IMG/VR virus record: IMGVR_UViG_3300030104_000420
Coordinates: 1 to 41,925 of that record
Reading direction: 5' to 3' (one strand)
Origin: a virus
Length of the DNA: 41,925 nucleotides
Shown: positions 17,505 through 24,883 of the stretch, one piece after another
Numbering within the stretch: the stretch's first letter is position 1
Layout of the letters: every line of letters begins with the position of its first letter
Made by a program: the position numbers and the translations under genes
Notes under the pieces: model-generated
Seen by the model: the letters and a program-made list of their open reading frames with translations, nothing else
The model's database searches: none
What the model was told of the DNA's origin: nothing

Positions 17505-18342
17505 TGAAATCAGCCGACAAGTCCTGTTCCTCACTAGGAGAAATGAGTTTCAAAGCTTCTCTGTGCTGAATTAAAACATTCTCATTGTGAGCCTTTACAG
17601 TCTCTGAGAAATCTTTCATCAATGCCTTGTCTGTATCCGAGACTTGTACTTCCGAATGGAGAGTCGGAACAGGTACATAGTAAATAACTGAACCTGACTT
17701 GACTCTGCTAGTTGCTAACTTAATAACAACCTTTTGCATAATCTTCTTCTGCCTAGTTAAGCTATCTATGAAATCTCTGATAGGTTTAAAGCCTGATCGC
17801 TTAAAGTAAGATACAAAAGGTTTATCCTTTATATCCACCTTTGTGCCATCTGCCTTAGTAAAATCCCCATTAATCTGCCCATATATAACTTGGTTACATA
17901 CTGCAGATCGAGACTTTACTTTAAGTGGGTCATCATCCTTAAGAACCTCTTCTTCTTTCAAAGATAGTCTACCACACTTATTGCCTGCTAATGTGTCAGG
18001 AAATTCTCCTGCCAACGTAGGCTTCTGTACTGACTTGCAAGAGAAAGTTCCCTGCTCCATATCATACACACTCCATTCAAAAGTACGTAGGATAGGTCTG
18101 ATAAACACTTCCTTTGCATAGATAAACTCACCATCTAAGAACATCTTCCATGAGCCACGAGTCAGAGAAACACCGTCTTCTGTCTCCGTATCATAGTTTA
18201 TGTTCAATCTAGGCAAGCCAACATTAGATGTCGCCTTTGATTGTCCTGTTAGTTCCATAAATTTAGCAGTATCGTCATCACTAAATGCTGATACTAGCTG
18301 ATCCATTTCGTTTCCGATTGTAGTCATTTCGTTAGTTTCCAT
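17488..18342 (-). CDS. Putative single-stranded DNA-binding protein
   Basis: 284 aa, ATG start with AAAGGAAATAAAA upstream. N-terminal acidic segment, then a beta-rich domain ('GSWKMFLDGEFIYAKEVFI', 'TFEWSVYDMEQGTFSCKSV') with two cysteines, and basic/aromatic stretches ('FVSYFKRSGFKPIRDF'). The end is acidic ('SPSEEQDLSADFNVKSA'), as in SSBs that recruit partners through an acidic tail. I do not recognise a standard OB-fold signature. The call rests on its position between DNA polymerase and a Cas4-like nuclease, which is where related marine podoviruses carry their ssDNA-binding protein. Could instead be another replication accessory. Confidence 0.45.
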   Translation of the reverse strand: METNEMTTIGNEMDQLVSAFSDDDTAKFMELTGQSKATSNVGLPRLNINYDTETEDGVSLTRGSWKMFLDGEFIYAKEVFIRPILRTFEWSVYDMEQGTFSCKSVQKPTLAGEFPDTLAGNKCGRLSLKEEEVLKDDDPLKVKSRSAVCNQVIYGQINGDFTKADGTKVDIKDKPFVSYFKRSGFKPIRDFIDSLTRQKKIMQKVVIKLATSRVKSGSVIYYVPVPTLHSEVQVSDTDKALMKDFSETVKAHNENVLIQHREALKLISPSEEQDLSADFNVKSA

Positions 18343-18381
18343 TTTTATTTCCTTTAAGTTTATTTAAAATGTAATTTGATC

Positions 18382-19917
18382 CTAATGGTTAACTTCAGAT
18401 AAGTCAAGCCAATTATTACCTATTTTTAATTCTATTCCTATTGGCATGTCGTATTCTAAGCCATACCTAGCTTTCGAGCCATCAGAAATAGATAACATGG
18501 CTTCAGATAATACCTTGATACACTGATCTTTTTCATCAGGATGTACGTCAAGTACTATTGAATCATGTACTGTGTTGCATATTACTGACTGCATTTTATT
18601 TTTTTGCATCACCTTATCTAGTTCAACTAGTGCTATAGGTAGCAAGTCAGCAGTTGCAAATCCTTGTACGGGGTAGTTACAGATAGCAGTTCTGTTTGTG
18701 GCTGCACCCCAATCTGTCCACTTAGCATCGGGGAAAGAATAGACACGACCTGATGGTAGTTTGATCTCTTTTGTCCTGACTGCTTCTTTCTCTAATTCCT
18801 TGTGCCATTCGGTAACTTTCTCATACTTCTCTTTAAAAGCCGTGTAGTAGGCTTGTTGTGCTGGAGTACCACTGACCCCACCATAGAGAGGTTTGAACGT
18901 GTGTGCCTTTGCATCCTGCCTAGAACACCCTATTATGGATGCAGTGTAGCTATGAACATCTGTTCCCTTAAGAACATCATCATATGCTTGTGGGTCTTTG
19001 GATAAAAAGCCTGCTACCCTAAACTCTAATTGAGAGTAATCACCCTCAAGTATATAGCCACCATCAAACCTACTTTCTACTATCTTACGTATAGCAAAGG
19101 TAGAACCACGTGGCATGTTTTGAAAGTTAGGATTACGACTAGATAATCTACCCGTTGCAGTAACACATTGCATAAATTCAGGATGTACAAAGTTATCATC
19201 ATCTACGTTATTCTTCATACCCTCAACAAAAGTAGATAGGTAGGTACGAATAGCATTGTATCTAGAGTAGGCTACACAAAACTCACGTGCTTCACCACTT
19301 AGTTCGGTTGATCTATCTTCTAGAGTTACCTTGTCTGTCTTAAATCCTGCAGATGCAGTATCTTTTGGATTACGAGGTACAATCTTAAAGCCTGCCACCT
19401 CATTAGTGTCCATGTATCTGATGCCTTTACCTTTACATGGCTTGCATATCCGTAATGCTTTACTTGGCTCACCATTTTTGTTGACAAGCCTGACACGACC
19501 ATGACCTAAACAACCTGCACATTGTTGACCTACAGTTTTGTACACAATGTCTGTCATGTTACGTACATTACGAATGAAATCATTCTTTCTCATACGAGTA
19601 CGTAGCTTTGGTTTAATTGTGTTACCCCTCATTTCGTGACCCAGATTAAATGTCATAGACCAGAGAGGTTTATCCTTTACCTTACGTGAGTACAACAAAA
19701 CACTACGATCATCAGGACTAGATAGATTGATTGGTGTATCCCCCATTGCTTCTTTAGCCATAGTCTGTAGTTTGTTTTCTAGATAGAGTAGTTCTGTATT
19801 ATATTCTTTCTCTATCTCATCTAAGGTATCTAAGTTTATTTTAAGTCCGTTCATCTCAATACGAGTCAGGACTTTTGTCATTTCAAGCGAAAGCTTTAGT
19901 GTCGGTACTAATGTCAT
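18382..19917 (-). CDS. Family A DNA polymerase, polymerase domain with DnaJ-type zinc module
   Basis: 511 aa from ATG 19917, chosen because GGAG lies 9 bases upstream; the frame continues to a TTG at 19953, and ATG 19881 just after the exonuclease stop is another option. Palm motifs: TATGRLSS (253-260), motif A DYSQLEFR with D293, motif B R333/K337/F341/Y345-G, motif C VHDS with H451-D452. Residues 133-164 contain two CxxCxGxG repeats (C133/C136, C158/C161), the DnaJ cysteine-rich pattern, as I recall for the polymerase of SAR116 phage HMO-2011. There is no exonuclease domain; it is the overlapping separate gene upstream. Replicates the phage genome. Confidence 0.92.
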   Translation of the reverse strand: MTLVPTLKLSLEMTKVLTRIEMNGLKINLDTLDEIEKEYNTELLYLENKLQTMAKEAMGDTPINLSSPDDRSVLLYSRKVKDKPLWSMTFNLGHEMRGNTIKPKLRTRMRKNDFIRNVRNMTDIVYKTVGQQCAGCLGHGRVRLVNKNGEPSKALRICKPCKGKGIRYMDTNEVAGFKIVPRNPKDTASAGFKTDKVTLEDRSTELSGEAREFCVAYSRYNAIRTYLSTFVEGMKNNVDDDNFVHPEFMQCVTATGRLSSRNPNFQNMPRGSTFAIRKIVESRFDGGYILEGDYSQLEFRVAGFLSKDPQAYDDVLKGTDVHSYTASIIGCSRQDAKAHTFKPLYGGVSGTPAQQAYYTAFKEKYEKVTEWHKELEKEAVRTKEIKLPSGRVYSFPDAKWTDWGAATNRTAICNYPVQGFATADLLPIALVELDKVMQKNKMQSVICNTVHDSIVLDVHPDEKDQCIKVLSEAMLSISDGSKARYGLEYDMPIGIELKIGNNWLDLSEVNH

Positions 19918-20479
19918 TAAATAGTTCTCCAAATGTTGTGCCAAAGGCTTCAAGTTGTTTTACTGCCACTTCTTCTGTAGCGATTACGTCTGCTATACCA
20001 TACTCTTGTACAATCTCATAAGGTATATCATAAAATGTTTTACCATCTTTTAGAAAAGGTGCAACTAAATCTTTTTCTTTTTGTGTAACACCATATCGTT
20101 TTGCAAGAGAGTCAAGACTAAGTGACCACCTCTTTGCTTTAGCTAAGATATATTCAGCTACCATTGTATCGTACACATGACGATCATAGGTAAAGCCACA
20201 TGCTCTTATCCATGTAAGATCAAACTTAAGATTCTGCCCAACAAGTACATCGGCACTATCCAAAGTATTCTGCATTGTTTCAAACCAACCATCTTCTACA
20301 AATGCTCGATTGTCTGAGTGAGATATAAAATCGTAGCCTACCTCATCTTCTCCTAGCCACTTGTACCCGATTGATACAAGAGTATTACCAAAGTAAGGCA
20401 GGGCAGTAGTGCCGCCTGACTCCTTTGTCTTATGTGTTGTCTCAACATCAAGTGTCAAGACGTTTAGTTTTTCTGCCAT
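19883..20479 (-). CDS. DnaQ/Pol A-type 3'-5' exonuclease (proofreading domain as separate gene)
   Basis: 198 aa from ATG 20479, which has a near-perfect AGGAGAAACA before it; the frame extends further upstream into the HNH gene. Exo I: LTLDVETT (D11, E13). Exo II: GQNLKFDLTW (D87). Exo III: YGIAD (D164), the YxxxD form. These are the metal ligands of DEDDy exonucleases found at the N-terminus of T7/Pol I polymerases. Here the domain stands alone and ends 34 bases inside the polymerase gene, in another frame, so the ancestral polymerase appears split. It probably still works with the polymerase domain as a two-subunit enzyme. Confidence 0.87.
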   Translation of the reverse strand: MAEKLNVLTLDVETTHKTKESGGTTALPYFGNTLVSIGYKWLGEDEVGYDFISHSDNRAFVEDGWFETMQNTLDSADVLVGQNLKFDLTWIRACGFTYDRHVYDTMVAEYILAKAKRWSLSLDSLAKRYGVTQKEKDLVAPFLKDGKTFYDIPYEIVQEYGIADVIATEEVAVKQLEAFGTTFGELFNDISTDTKAFA

Positions 20480-20756
20480 TGTTTCTCCTATCTGTATGTA
20501 TTGAATGACAATTAGCACAGAGTATTCTGCACTTTCTTACTTCTTTAATTAAATTCTTTATGCTATGTAGCACCATGTGGCTGACTTGTTTAGTCTTGCC
20601 ACCTAGATGGTCAAACTGTAAGGCAAGAGCATTTTTTCTGTATCCACATATGTCACAACCACATCTCATCTTAATGTAGTTGAGCCAACGTCTTCTACGT
20701 TTTGCTCTTGCAGTAATTTTAGCATTTCTATTAATAGTACACACCCCTTTGCACAT
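20448..20756 (-). CDS. HNH endonuclease, likely free-standing homing type
   Basis: 102 aa, very basic N-terminus ('RAKRRRRWLNYIKMRCG'). Zinc/HNH core: CDICG (C34, C37), then 'LQFDHLGGK' with the catalytic-site D49-H50, then 'CRILCANCHSIHT' (C80, C83, H84). This is the compact HNH layout of phage homing endonucleases. No ribosome site at ATG 20756, which lies 26 bases inside the helicase gene; a GTG at 20744 is an alternative. It overlaps both helicase (upstream) and exonuclease (downstream), an insertion exactly at the replication gene junctions, where homing endonucleases often sit. Confidence 0.85.
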   Translation of the reverse strand: MCKGVCTINRNAKITARAKRRRRWLNYIKMRCGCDICGYRKNALALQFDHLGGKTKQVSHMVLHSIKNLIKEVRKCRILCANCHSIHTDRRNNGRKTKRLDT

Positions 20757-21960
20757 CTATCTGAGCATTAATCATTCCATGCCACCCGTTGATTTTATTT
20801 TTAGATATACAAATATGTCTTACTATATTATCTACCTCACTTGATCCTGTCTTACCAATACCTATGATTGCATCAGCTTCACCAGCTTTACCTGTCCTAG
20901 AATTGTCAAGCATAGAGTAGTCAATAAATTGACGATCATGTGCATCATAGCTTGCCTGACTGACTGCCCATATAAGTAGCTGATTTCGCTTGGCAATTTC
21001 TCTTGCAGTAACGTAGGTCTCTTTTAATCTTTCGTCACCACGATTATATTGACCACCAACACGAAACTTATCTAGCTGATCACAGAACATAATGTCAGGT
21101 TTATTTAGTTTTGCATAATCATCCATCTCCTCCACAGATGTACCAACTGAATCCATGATTGTCAGATAAGGTTCTATCTCAAAGTGATATCGTTCAAGTA
21201 GCTGATCTTTTTGCATGACCATTTCTTCTCTTGTCAATTCAAAATAAGATTGAATGATACGTAGCTTGATACGTTGAGCAGGTTCTTCGTTTGCCCAATA
21301 AGTAACTTTGAATTTTTGTTTGATGTAAGATGATGCAAGGAAACAACAAAAAGTAGTCTTACCCACTTCAGGTCTAGCAAATATTATCCCTAGATTACCC
21401 TTATCCATTCCTTTAAGTTTTTCTTGGATAAGGTTGAATTTAAAAGGGAAATCTGTGTCTCCTGCTTCTTCTTCAAGCAACTGAGACAAATCACTTTCTA
21501 CTATATTGTAGGTAGTTTTGTCACTAATGCGGCCATCTTCAACTGCATCTATAAGTCTACGTAACTCGCCAAACTCTTCGTTCTCACCTGTAAATATTTC
21601 AAGTGCTTTCTCGCCTATCTGCCTTGCTCTATCTCTAAGCCACAGATTGTTAACTAAGTCTAGATGAAGTTCGTCATCACCTGACACAGTACTTTCTAAT
21701 TCAGATATAACTTCTTGTATTCTGTTTCTAGCCGAATCAGGCATGGCAGGATTTCTGTCGTTAAAGACTCCTGCAAGTTCAGACTTAGTTAAAGTCTTGG
21801 CGTACTTAGTATGGGAATATACTATTGTGTCAAAGATATCTTTTAGTTCCCTATCAAACATATCTCTATCTATTTTGTTCTTTACCTTTGCAAAGAAATC
21901 AACATCTAAACAAAATCCTAAAACTTGCTTATCTACTGATATGATTGTTGATGAAGTCAT
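20731..21960 (-). CDS. Replicative DNA helicase, DnaB/gp4-type
   Basis: 409 aa; AGAGGAA precedes GTG 21963 and ATG 21960, and I take the ATG. Residues 1-140 are a helical N-terminal domain like that of DnaB; the RecA-like motor follows, with Walker A 'ARPEVGKTT' near residue 195-203, an acidic 'WANEEP' (motif H1a) and Walker B 'IMFCDQ' near 290-295. 'DNSRTGKAGEADAIIGIGK' near the end fits the H4/arginine-finger region. Unlike T7 gp4 it is not fused to a primase; the primase is the preceding gene, overlapping by 32 bases. Unwinds DNA at the phage fork. Confidence 0.88.
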   Translation of the reverse strand: MTSSTIISVDKQVLGFCLDVDFFAKVKNKIDRDMFDRELKDIFDTIVYSHTKYAKTLTKSELAGVFNDRNPAMPDSARNRIQEVISELESTVSGDDELHLDLVNNLWLRDRARQIGEKALEIFTGENEEFGELRRLIDAVEDGRISDKTTYNIVESDLSQLLEEEAGDTDFPFKFNLIQEKLKGMDKGNLGIIFARPEVGKTTFCCFLASSYIKQKFKVTYWANEEPAQRIKLRIIQSYFELTREEMVMQKDQLLERYHFEIEPYLTIMDSVGTSVEEMDDYAKLNKPDIMFCDQLDKFRVGGQYNRGDERLKETYVTAREIAKRNQLLIWAVSQASYDAHDRQFIDYSMLDNSRTGKAGEADAIIGIGKTGSSEVDNIVRHICISKNKINGWHGMINAQIDVQRGVYY

Positions 21961-22723
21961 CACGTTCCTCTTTCTCCATATTTTTCAGGTCTTTCTTTAG
22001 CACTACTAACTTAGTAGGTACATAATTAGACAAATGCCTGACAATGTCAACTGCTTTCCGAGTTGCATCTTTGTCTAAAGCCACAAAAATTTTTTTATAA
22101 TTTTGGATTACTTGTATGTGTGAATCCAAAAGGGAAGTTCCCATCAAAGCTAATCCCCGTACAAAGTTACTAATACTGCAAGCACTAGGACAATCTTCGA
22201 CAATAAATAAGTTCCCTCCCTTTCCACATAAAAAAGGATATCTACTATTTCCATATCTTAACCACTTCGGTTTACTATTTGTTAAACTTCTTCCCGTTGC
22301 ATCAACTACCTTATCTCCATCTTTGACAAGATAGACAACACGATCACGTTGGAAGTCATATCTAATATCAACTAAGCCACCTAGATAAGCATCATAAGAA
22401 TGTACTTGCTTAACATAGTTCTCAGCATTGATATTGCGAGACAAAGAGACAAACGTATCAGGTATAACAAAATCTACCTCTGTCTCTTCTTGTTTAGTTT
22501 CTTTTTTGACAAATGCCTGACTTGAATTATCTCTTGTCAAACTGACACCCGTTCCACCTTTAGTATTGCAATCAGCGTGGAAACAATACCACAATCTTTC
22601 AAAACCATTGTCACTTACACTAAAGGTATTTGGCTTGCCACATAAAGGGCAATCAGACCTATAGCGCCCATAAGCAGGAATGGAGAGGGATTCAACATAG
22701 CCTTTTAACCATTTTGGACTCAT
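21929..22723 (-). CDS. DNA primase (zinc-binding + TOPRIM)
   Basis: 264 aa. Zinc motif: C25-x2-C28 ('CPLCG') and C47/C52 ('WYCFHADC'). TOPRIM: E176 in 'LFIVEDCPSACSIS' and D217-x-D219 in 'IFVALDKDATRKAV'. This matches the primase half of T7 gp4 and related stand-alone phage primases. Synthesises RNA primers for the helicase-polymerase machinery. The start overlaps the upstream gene (ATGA); the end overlaps the helicase gene by 32 bases, so primase and helicase are a split version of the T7 bifunctional protein. Confidence 0.88.
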   Translation of the reverse strand: MSPKWLKGYVESLSIPAYGRYRSDCPLCGKPNTFSVSDNGFERLWYCFHADCNTKGGTGVSLTRDNSSQAFVKKETKQEETEVDFVIPDTFVSLSRNINAENYVKQVHSYDAYLGGLVDIRYDFQRDRVVYLVKDGDKVVDATGRSLTNSKPKWLRYGNSRYPFLCGKGGNLFIVEDCPSACSISNFVRGLALMGTSLLDSHIQVIQNYKKIFVALDKDATRKAVDIVRHLSNYVPTKLVVLKKDLKNMEKEERDDFINNHISR

Positions 22724-23007
22724 CTACTTGTAGCATCTTTATACTGTTTGGTATTTACAGTATAGACTTGTGCTAACTTATCTAGATCGTACTTACTTTT
22801 AAGTTCATCAAAAACTCCAATATGTCCAACTAACTTGCGAGACTTTGCTACCAAGATAGGTATCCATGTTAGGTAGTCTCGTTGATTACCTAGCTTAACT
22901 TGATCTTTGTCAACCAAACCTAAACGTACTGCTGACAACTTTGCCCACAATACATGGTGCTTATCATAACTACGCTGAGTTATGTCTACTTTAATCTCTT
23001 CCATCAT
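22720..23007 (-). CDS. Hypothetical protein, 95 aa
   Basis: ATG 23007 follows GAGGATAGCAG; a second ATG is next to it (23004). Begins 'MMEEIKVDITQRSYDKHHVLW' in pattern, continues helical and basic ('LSAVRLGLVDKDQVKLGNQRD' in part), ends 'TKQYKDATSR'. No recognised domain. It is the second gene of the leftward operon, directly before primase with an ATGA overlap, so it may be a replication accessory. Confidence 0.6.
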   Translation of the reverse strand: MMEEIKVDITQRSYDKHHVLWAKLSAVRLGLVDKDQVKLGNQRDYLTWIPILVAKSRKLVGHIGVFDELKSKYDLDKLAQVYTVNTKQYKDATSR

Positions 23008-23191
23008 CTGCTATCCTCAAATCTTCTAAGTATAGTTTAATTGCATTTCTCATCAGATCAGCTACGCTTACTTGTGTTGCATACCTATCTGTTTCCCTAG
23101 TAGCAAATTTCTCTAGTTCGTTGTAGTCTGCTTTAGAAACTGTCAAGTTATAAACTTTAGTTTCTTCAGGTATCTTATTTGGTCTACTCAT
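22991..23191 (-). CDS. Ribbon-helix-helix-like DNA-binding protein (probable early regulator)
   Basis: 66 aa, ATG start with GGAGATAAT before it. Pattern of a RHH repressor: a short basic arm (SRPNKIPEE), a beta strand ('KVYNLTVSKAD'), helix A ('YNELEKFATRE'), a turn, and helix B ('SVADLMRNAIKLYLEDL'). It is the first gene of the leftward operon, right behind promoter and palindromic sequence, the usual arrangement of an autoregulated repressor. A shared 12-mer in this leader and in a second leftward leader at 30442 is a candidate target. Domain call from pattern only. Confidence 0.5.
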   Translation of the reverse strand: MSRPNKIPEETKVYNLTVSKADYNELEKFATRETDRYATQVSVADLMRNAIKLYLEDLRIADDGRD

Positions 23192-23207
23192 ATTATCTCC
23201 AATCTCC

Positions 23208-23252
23208 CTCGTGGGGTGTATCTCCCAATGGGATAATTGCGTATACCACGAG
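23208..23252. promoter_or_regulatory. Candidate operator region: inverted repeats and shared 12-mer
   Basis: CTCGTGG (23208-23214) and CCACGAG (23246-23252) form a 7-bp inverted repeat enclosing TCCCA-A-TGGGA (23223-23233). The 12-mer GGTGTATCTCCC (23215-23226) also occurs at 30442-30453, again downstream of a leftward promoter. These features lie between the leftward -10 box and the regulator's start codon, so a bound protein or leader hairpin could control the replication operon. Confidence 0.45.
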
Positions 23253-23269
23253 ATGTATTTTTACGTCAA
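23240..23269 (-). promoter_or_regulatory. Leftward sigma70-type promoter of the replication operon
   Basis: On the minus strand TTGACG (23269-23264), 18-base spacer, TATACG (23245-23240). The five of six match at -35 and four of six at -10 make a plausible host-type promoter about 50 bases before the first leftward gene. No phage RNA polymerase gene is seen in the window, so host polymerase is expected. Confidence 0.6.
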
Positions 23270-23292
23270 GAAAAAAATAATAAAAAAATAAT

Positions 23293-23322
23293 TTGACATA
23301 TGTTTTTAGTTAGTTGTATAAG
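23293..23322 (+). promoter_or_regulatory. Rightward sigma70-type promoter of the accessory operon
   Basis: TTGACA (23293-23298), 18-base spacer, TATAAG (23317-23322), about 30 bases before the first rightward gene. The -35 context ATTTGACATAT is also found at the strong promoter at 30524. It is preceded by a nearly pure A/T run (23270-23292). Confidence 0.7.
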
Positions 23323-23351
23323 TTTCCCTGATCATAAATATAGGAGATAAT

Positions 23352-23570
23352 ATGATACATTGGAAAACTAATGAAGAAATGGGAGATGGCTTTCAATTCG
23401 TTAAAAGTGAGCATCTAGAAGTTAAATACAATGCTTTAGTTAAGGTTGAAACTCACGAGAAAAATACCATGAGAACTAAATATCTAGTTAGAGATTGGTG
23501 GAGTAACAAACAGTTGTTTGAACTTAGAACTTTTATTAATGATACCTTATCAGAGAGAGGACATAGCTAA
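23352..23570 (+). CDS. Hypothetical early protein, 72 aa
   Basis: First gene behind the rightward promoter; ATG with ATAGGAGATAAT upstream. Aromatic and charged ('HWKTNEEMGDGFQFVKSEH', 'LVRDWWSNKQLFELRTF'). No motif recognised. Its TAA overlaps the ATG of the methyltransferase gene (TAATG), so the two are coupled. Immediate-early position suggests a host-takeover or methylation accessory role, unproven. Confidence 0.55.
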   Translation: MIHWKTNEEMGDGFQFVKSEHLEVKYNALVKVETHEKNTMRTKYLVRDWWSNKQLFELRTFINDTLSERGHS

Positions 23571-24739
23571 TGATATATCTTGAATTATTTTCAGGTGGTA
23601 GTGTAGCTAGGCAATCTGTAAAAGAATTAGGTTTGCCCGTTACTAGGTGGTATTCATCAGAGATCAACAAGTATCCAATTCAGATAGCTAACGACAACCA
23701 TGATGATCTAATTCATCTAGGTGGTGTCGAGGGTGTATTAGATAAACTAGTTTCACATAAAGACATTGATGTTATTTTTTGTGGATCGCCTTGTCAGGGT
23801 TTTTCCGTAGCAGGAAAACAATTAAACTTCGAGCATGAACAATCCAAGTTGTTCTTTACATTCCTCGATATCTACAAGGCTATCTATACTGTTAATCCTC
23901 ATGTTAAGCTACTCTTTGAAAATGTCAAAATGAAAAAAGAATGGGAACAGATTATCCTATCTAAACTACAAGAGATAAATCCAAGCCTAAAGCTACACAT
24001 TATTGATTCGGCTTTGGTATCTGCTCAACGAAGAGTTCGTATGTACATTACTGACATAGAGTTTGATATGCCTGAAGATAGAGGTATCTTACTTAAAGAT
24101 ATTATCGAATGTGGTTGTGTAGATAGGAACAAATCCTACTGTCTAGATGCTAACTATTGGAAAGGGGGTAATTTGAAGATGTACTTTGAGAAATCTCGCA
24201 GACAATTAGTATTTGGAGATGGTTGTCATCAGGTAGGAATAGCTGATATTAAAGGCTACGACATTATCAAAAGAGTTTACTCAATCGAGGGTAAATGCCC
24301 TACCTTAACTACCATGCAAGGTGGACACAGAGAACCTAAGATAGTCTGTGGAGAAAAGCCACTTAGGTCGGCATCAATAACGGGTAGAAGAATAGATAGC
24401 AATGGTGTTCGTAAAGATGATGACACTAGCCTACCTATTGTTCAAACTCTTGAAGTATCCGACACAGATAAGTCAAGATGCTTATCTACCTTAACTAAGG
24501 ATACAGTATTGTCAGATTTACCTAAAGGTAGGTATCCTGATGCTTATGGTGAACATTCAATGAGGTGGAGAAAACTTACTGTAAAGGAATGTTGTAGGTT
24601 GCAAACTTTACCTGATGATTACTGTAAGTCTGTTAGTAACTCTCAAGGTTACAAGATGCTTGGTAATGGTTGGAACAATGAAACTATCAAATGTATTCTA
24701 AAAGGTTTGACAGATGATTTTAAATGGGGTAGGGGTTAA
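23570..24739 (+). CDS. DNA (cytosine-5) methyltransferase
   Basis: 389 aa. Motif I 'LELFSGGSVA' (4-13), motif IV 'GSPCQGFS' with catalytic C75, motif VI ENV (117-119), motif VIII QRRVR (153-157), then a target-recognition region (~165-290) and near the C-terminus 'LTVKECCRLQTLP' and 'YKMLGNGW' as motifs IX-X. Transfers a methyl group from S-adenosylmethionine to cytosine C5. No companion restriction enzyme is visible, so it is an orphan enzyme, probably protecting phage DNA or altering host gene expression early in infection. The recognition sequence cannot be read from the protein. Confidence 0.92.
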   Translation: MIYLELFSGGSVARQSVKELGLPVTRWYSSEINKYPIQIANDNHDDLIHLGGVEGVLDKLVSHKDIDVIFCGSPCQGFSVAGKQLNFEHEQSKLFFTFLDIYKAIYTVNPHVKLLFENVKMKKEWEQIILSKLQEINPSLKLHIIDSALVSAQRRVRMYITDIEFDMPEDRGILLKDIIECGCVDRNKSYCLDANYWKGGNLKMYFEKSRRQLVFGDGCHQVGIADIKGYDIIKRVYSIEGKCPTLTTMQGGHREPKIVCGEKPLRSASITGRRIDSNGVRKDDDTSLPIVQTLEVSDTDKSRCLSTLTKDTVLSDLPKGRYPDAYGEHSMRWRKLTVKECCRLQTLPDDYCKSVSNSQGYKMLGNGWNNETIKCILKGLTDDFKWGRG

Positions 24740-24742
24740 AAC

Positions 24743-24883
24743 ATGAATGACGCTTTGCAAGAAAAACTAGATGCTTTAGAGAAAGCATACAATGAAGATA
24801 AGGTATCTAGCATTTGGTTGTTAGATACAGTAAAAGAAATATTAGACTATTTTAAACCTTTAGGGAGAGATCGTGATGTTTGA
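24743..24883 (+). CDS. Small hypothetical protein, 46 aa
   Basis: ATG 24743, three bases after the methyltransferase stop, with GGGG about 8 bases upstream; stop TGA at 24881-24883. Helical, acidic peptide ('NDALQEKLDALEKAYNEDK', then 'IWLLDTVKEILDYFKPLG'). It overlaps the next gene's start by 8 bases. The tight spacing on both sides supports it being real. Function unknown. Confidence 0.55.
   Translation: MNDALQEKLDALEKAYNEDKVSSIWLLDTVKEILDYFKPLGRDRDV

Noticed and set aside
19881-19960. Programmed frameshift joining exonuclease and polymerase
   Set aside because: No slippery heptamer in the overlap, and the polymerase frame has an ATG with GGAG at good spacing, so independent translation is simpler.
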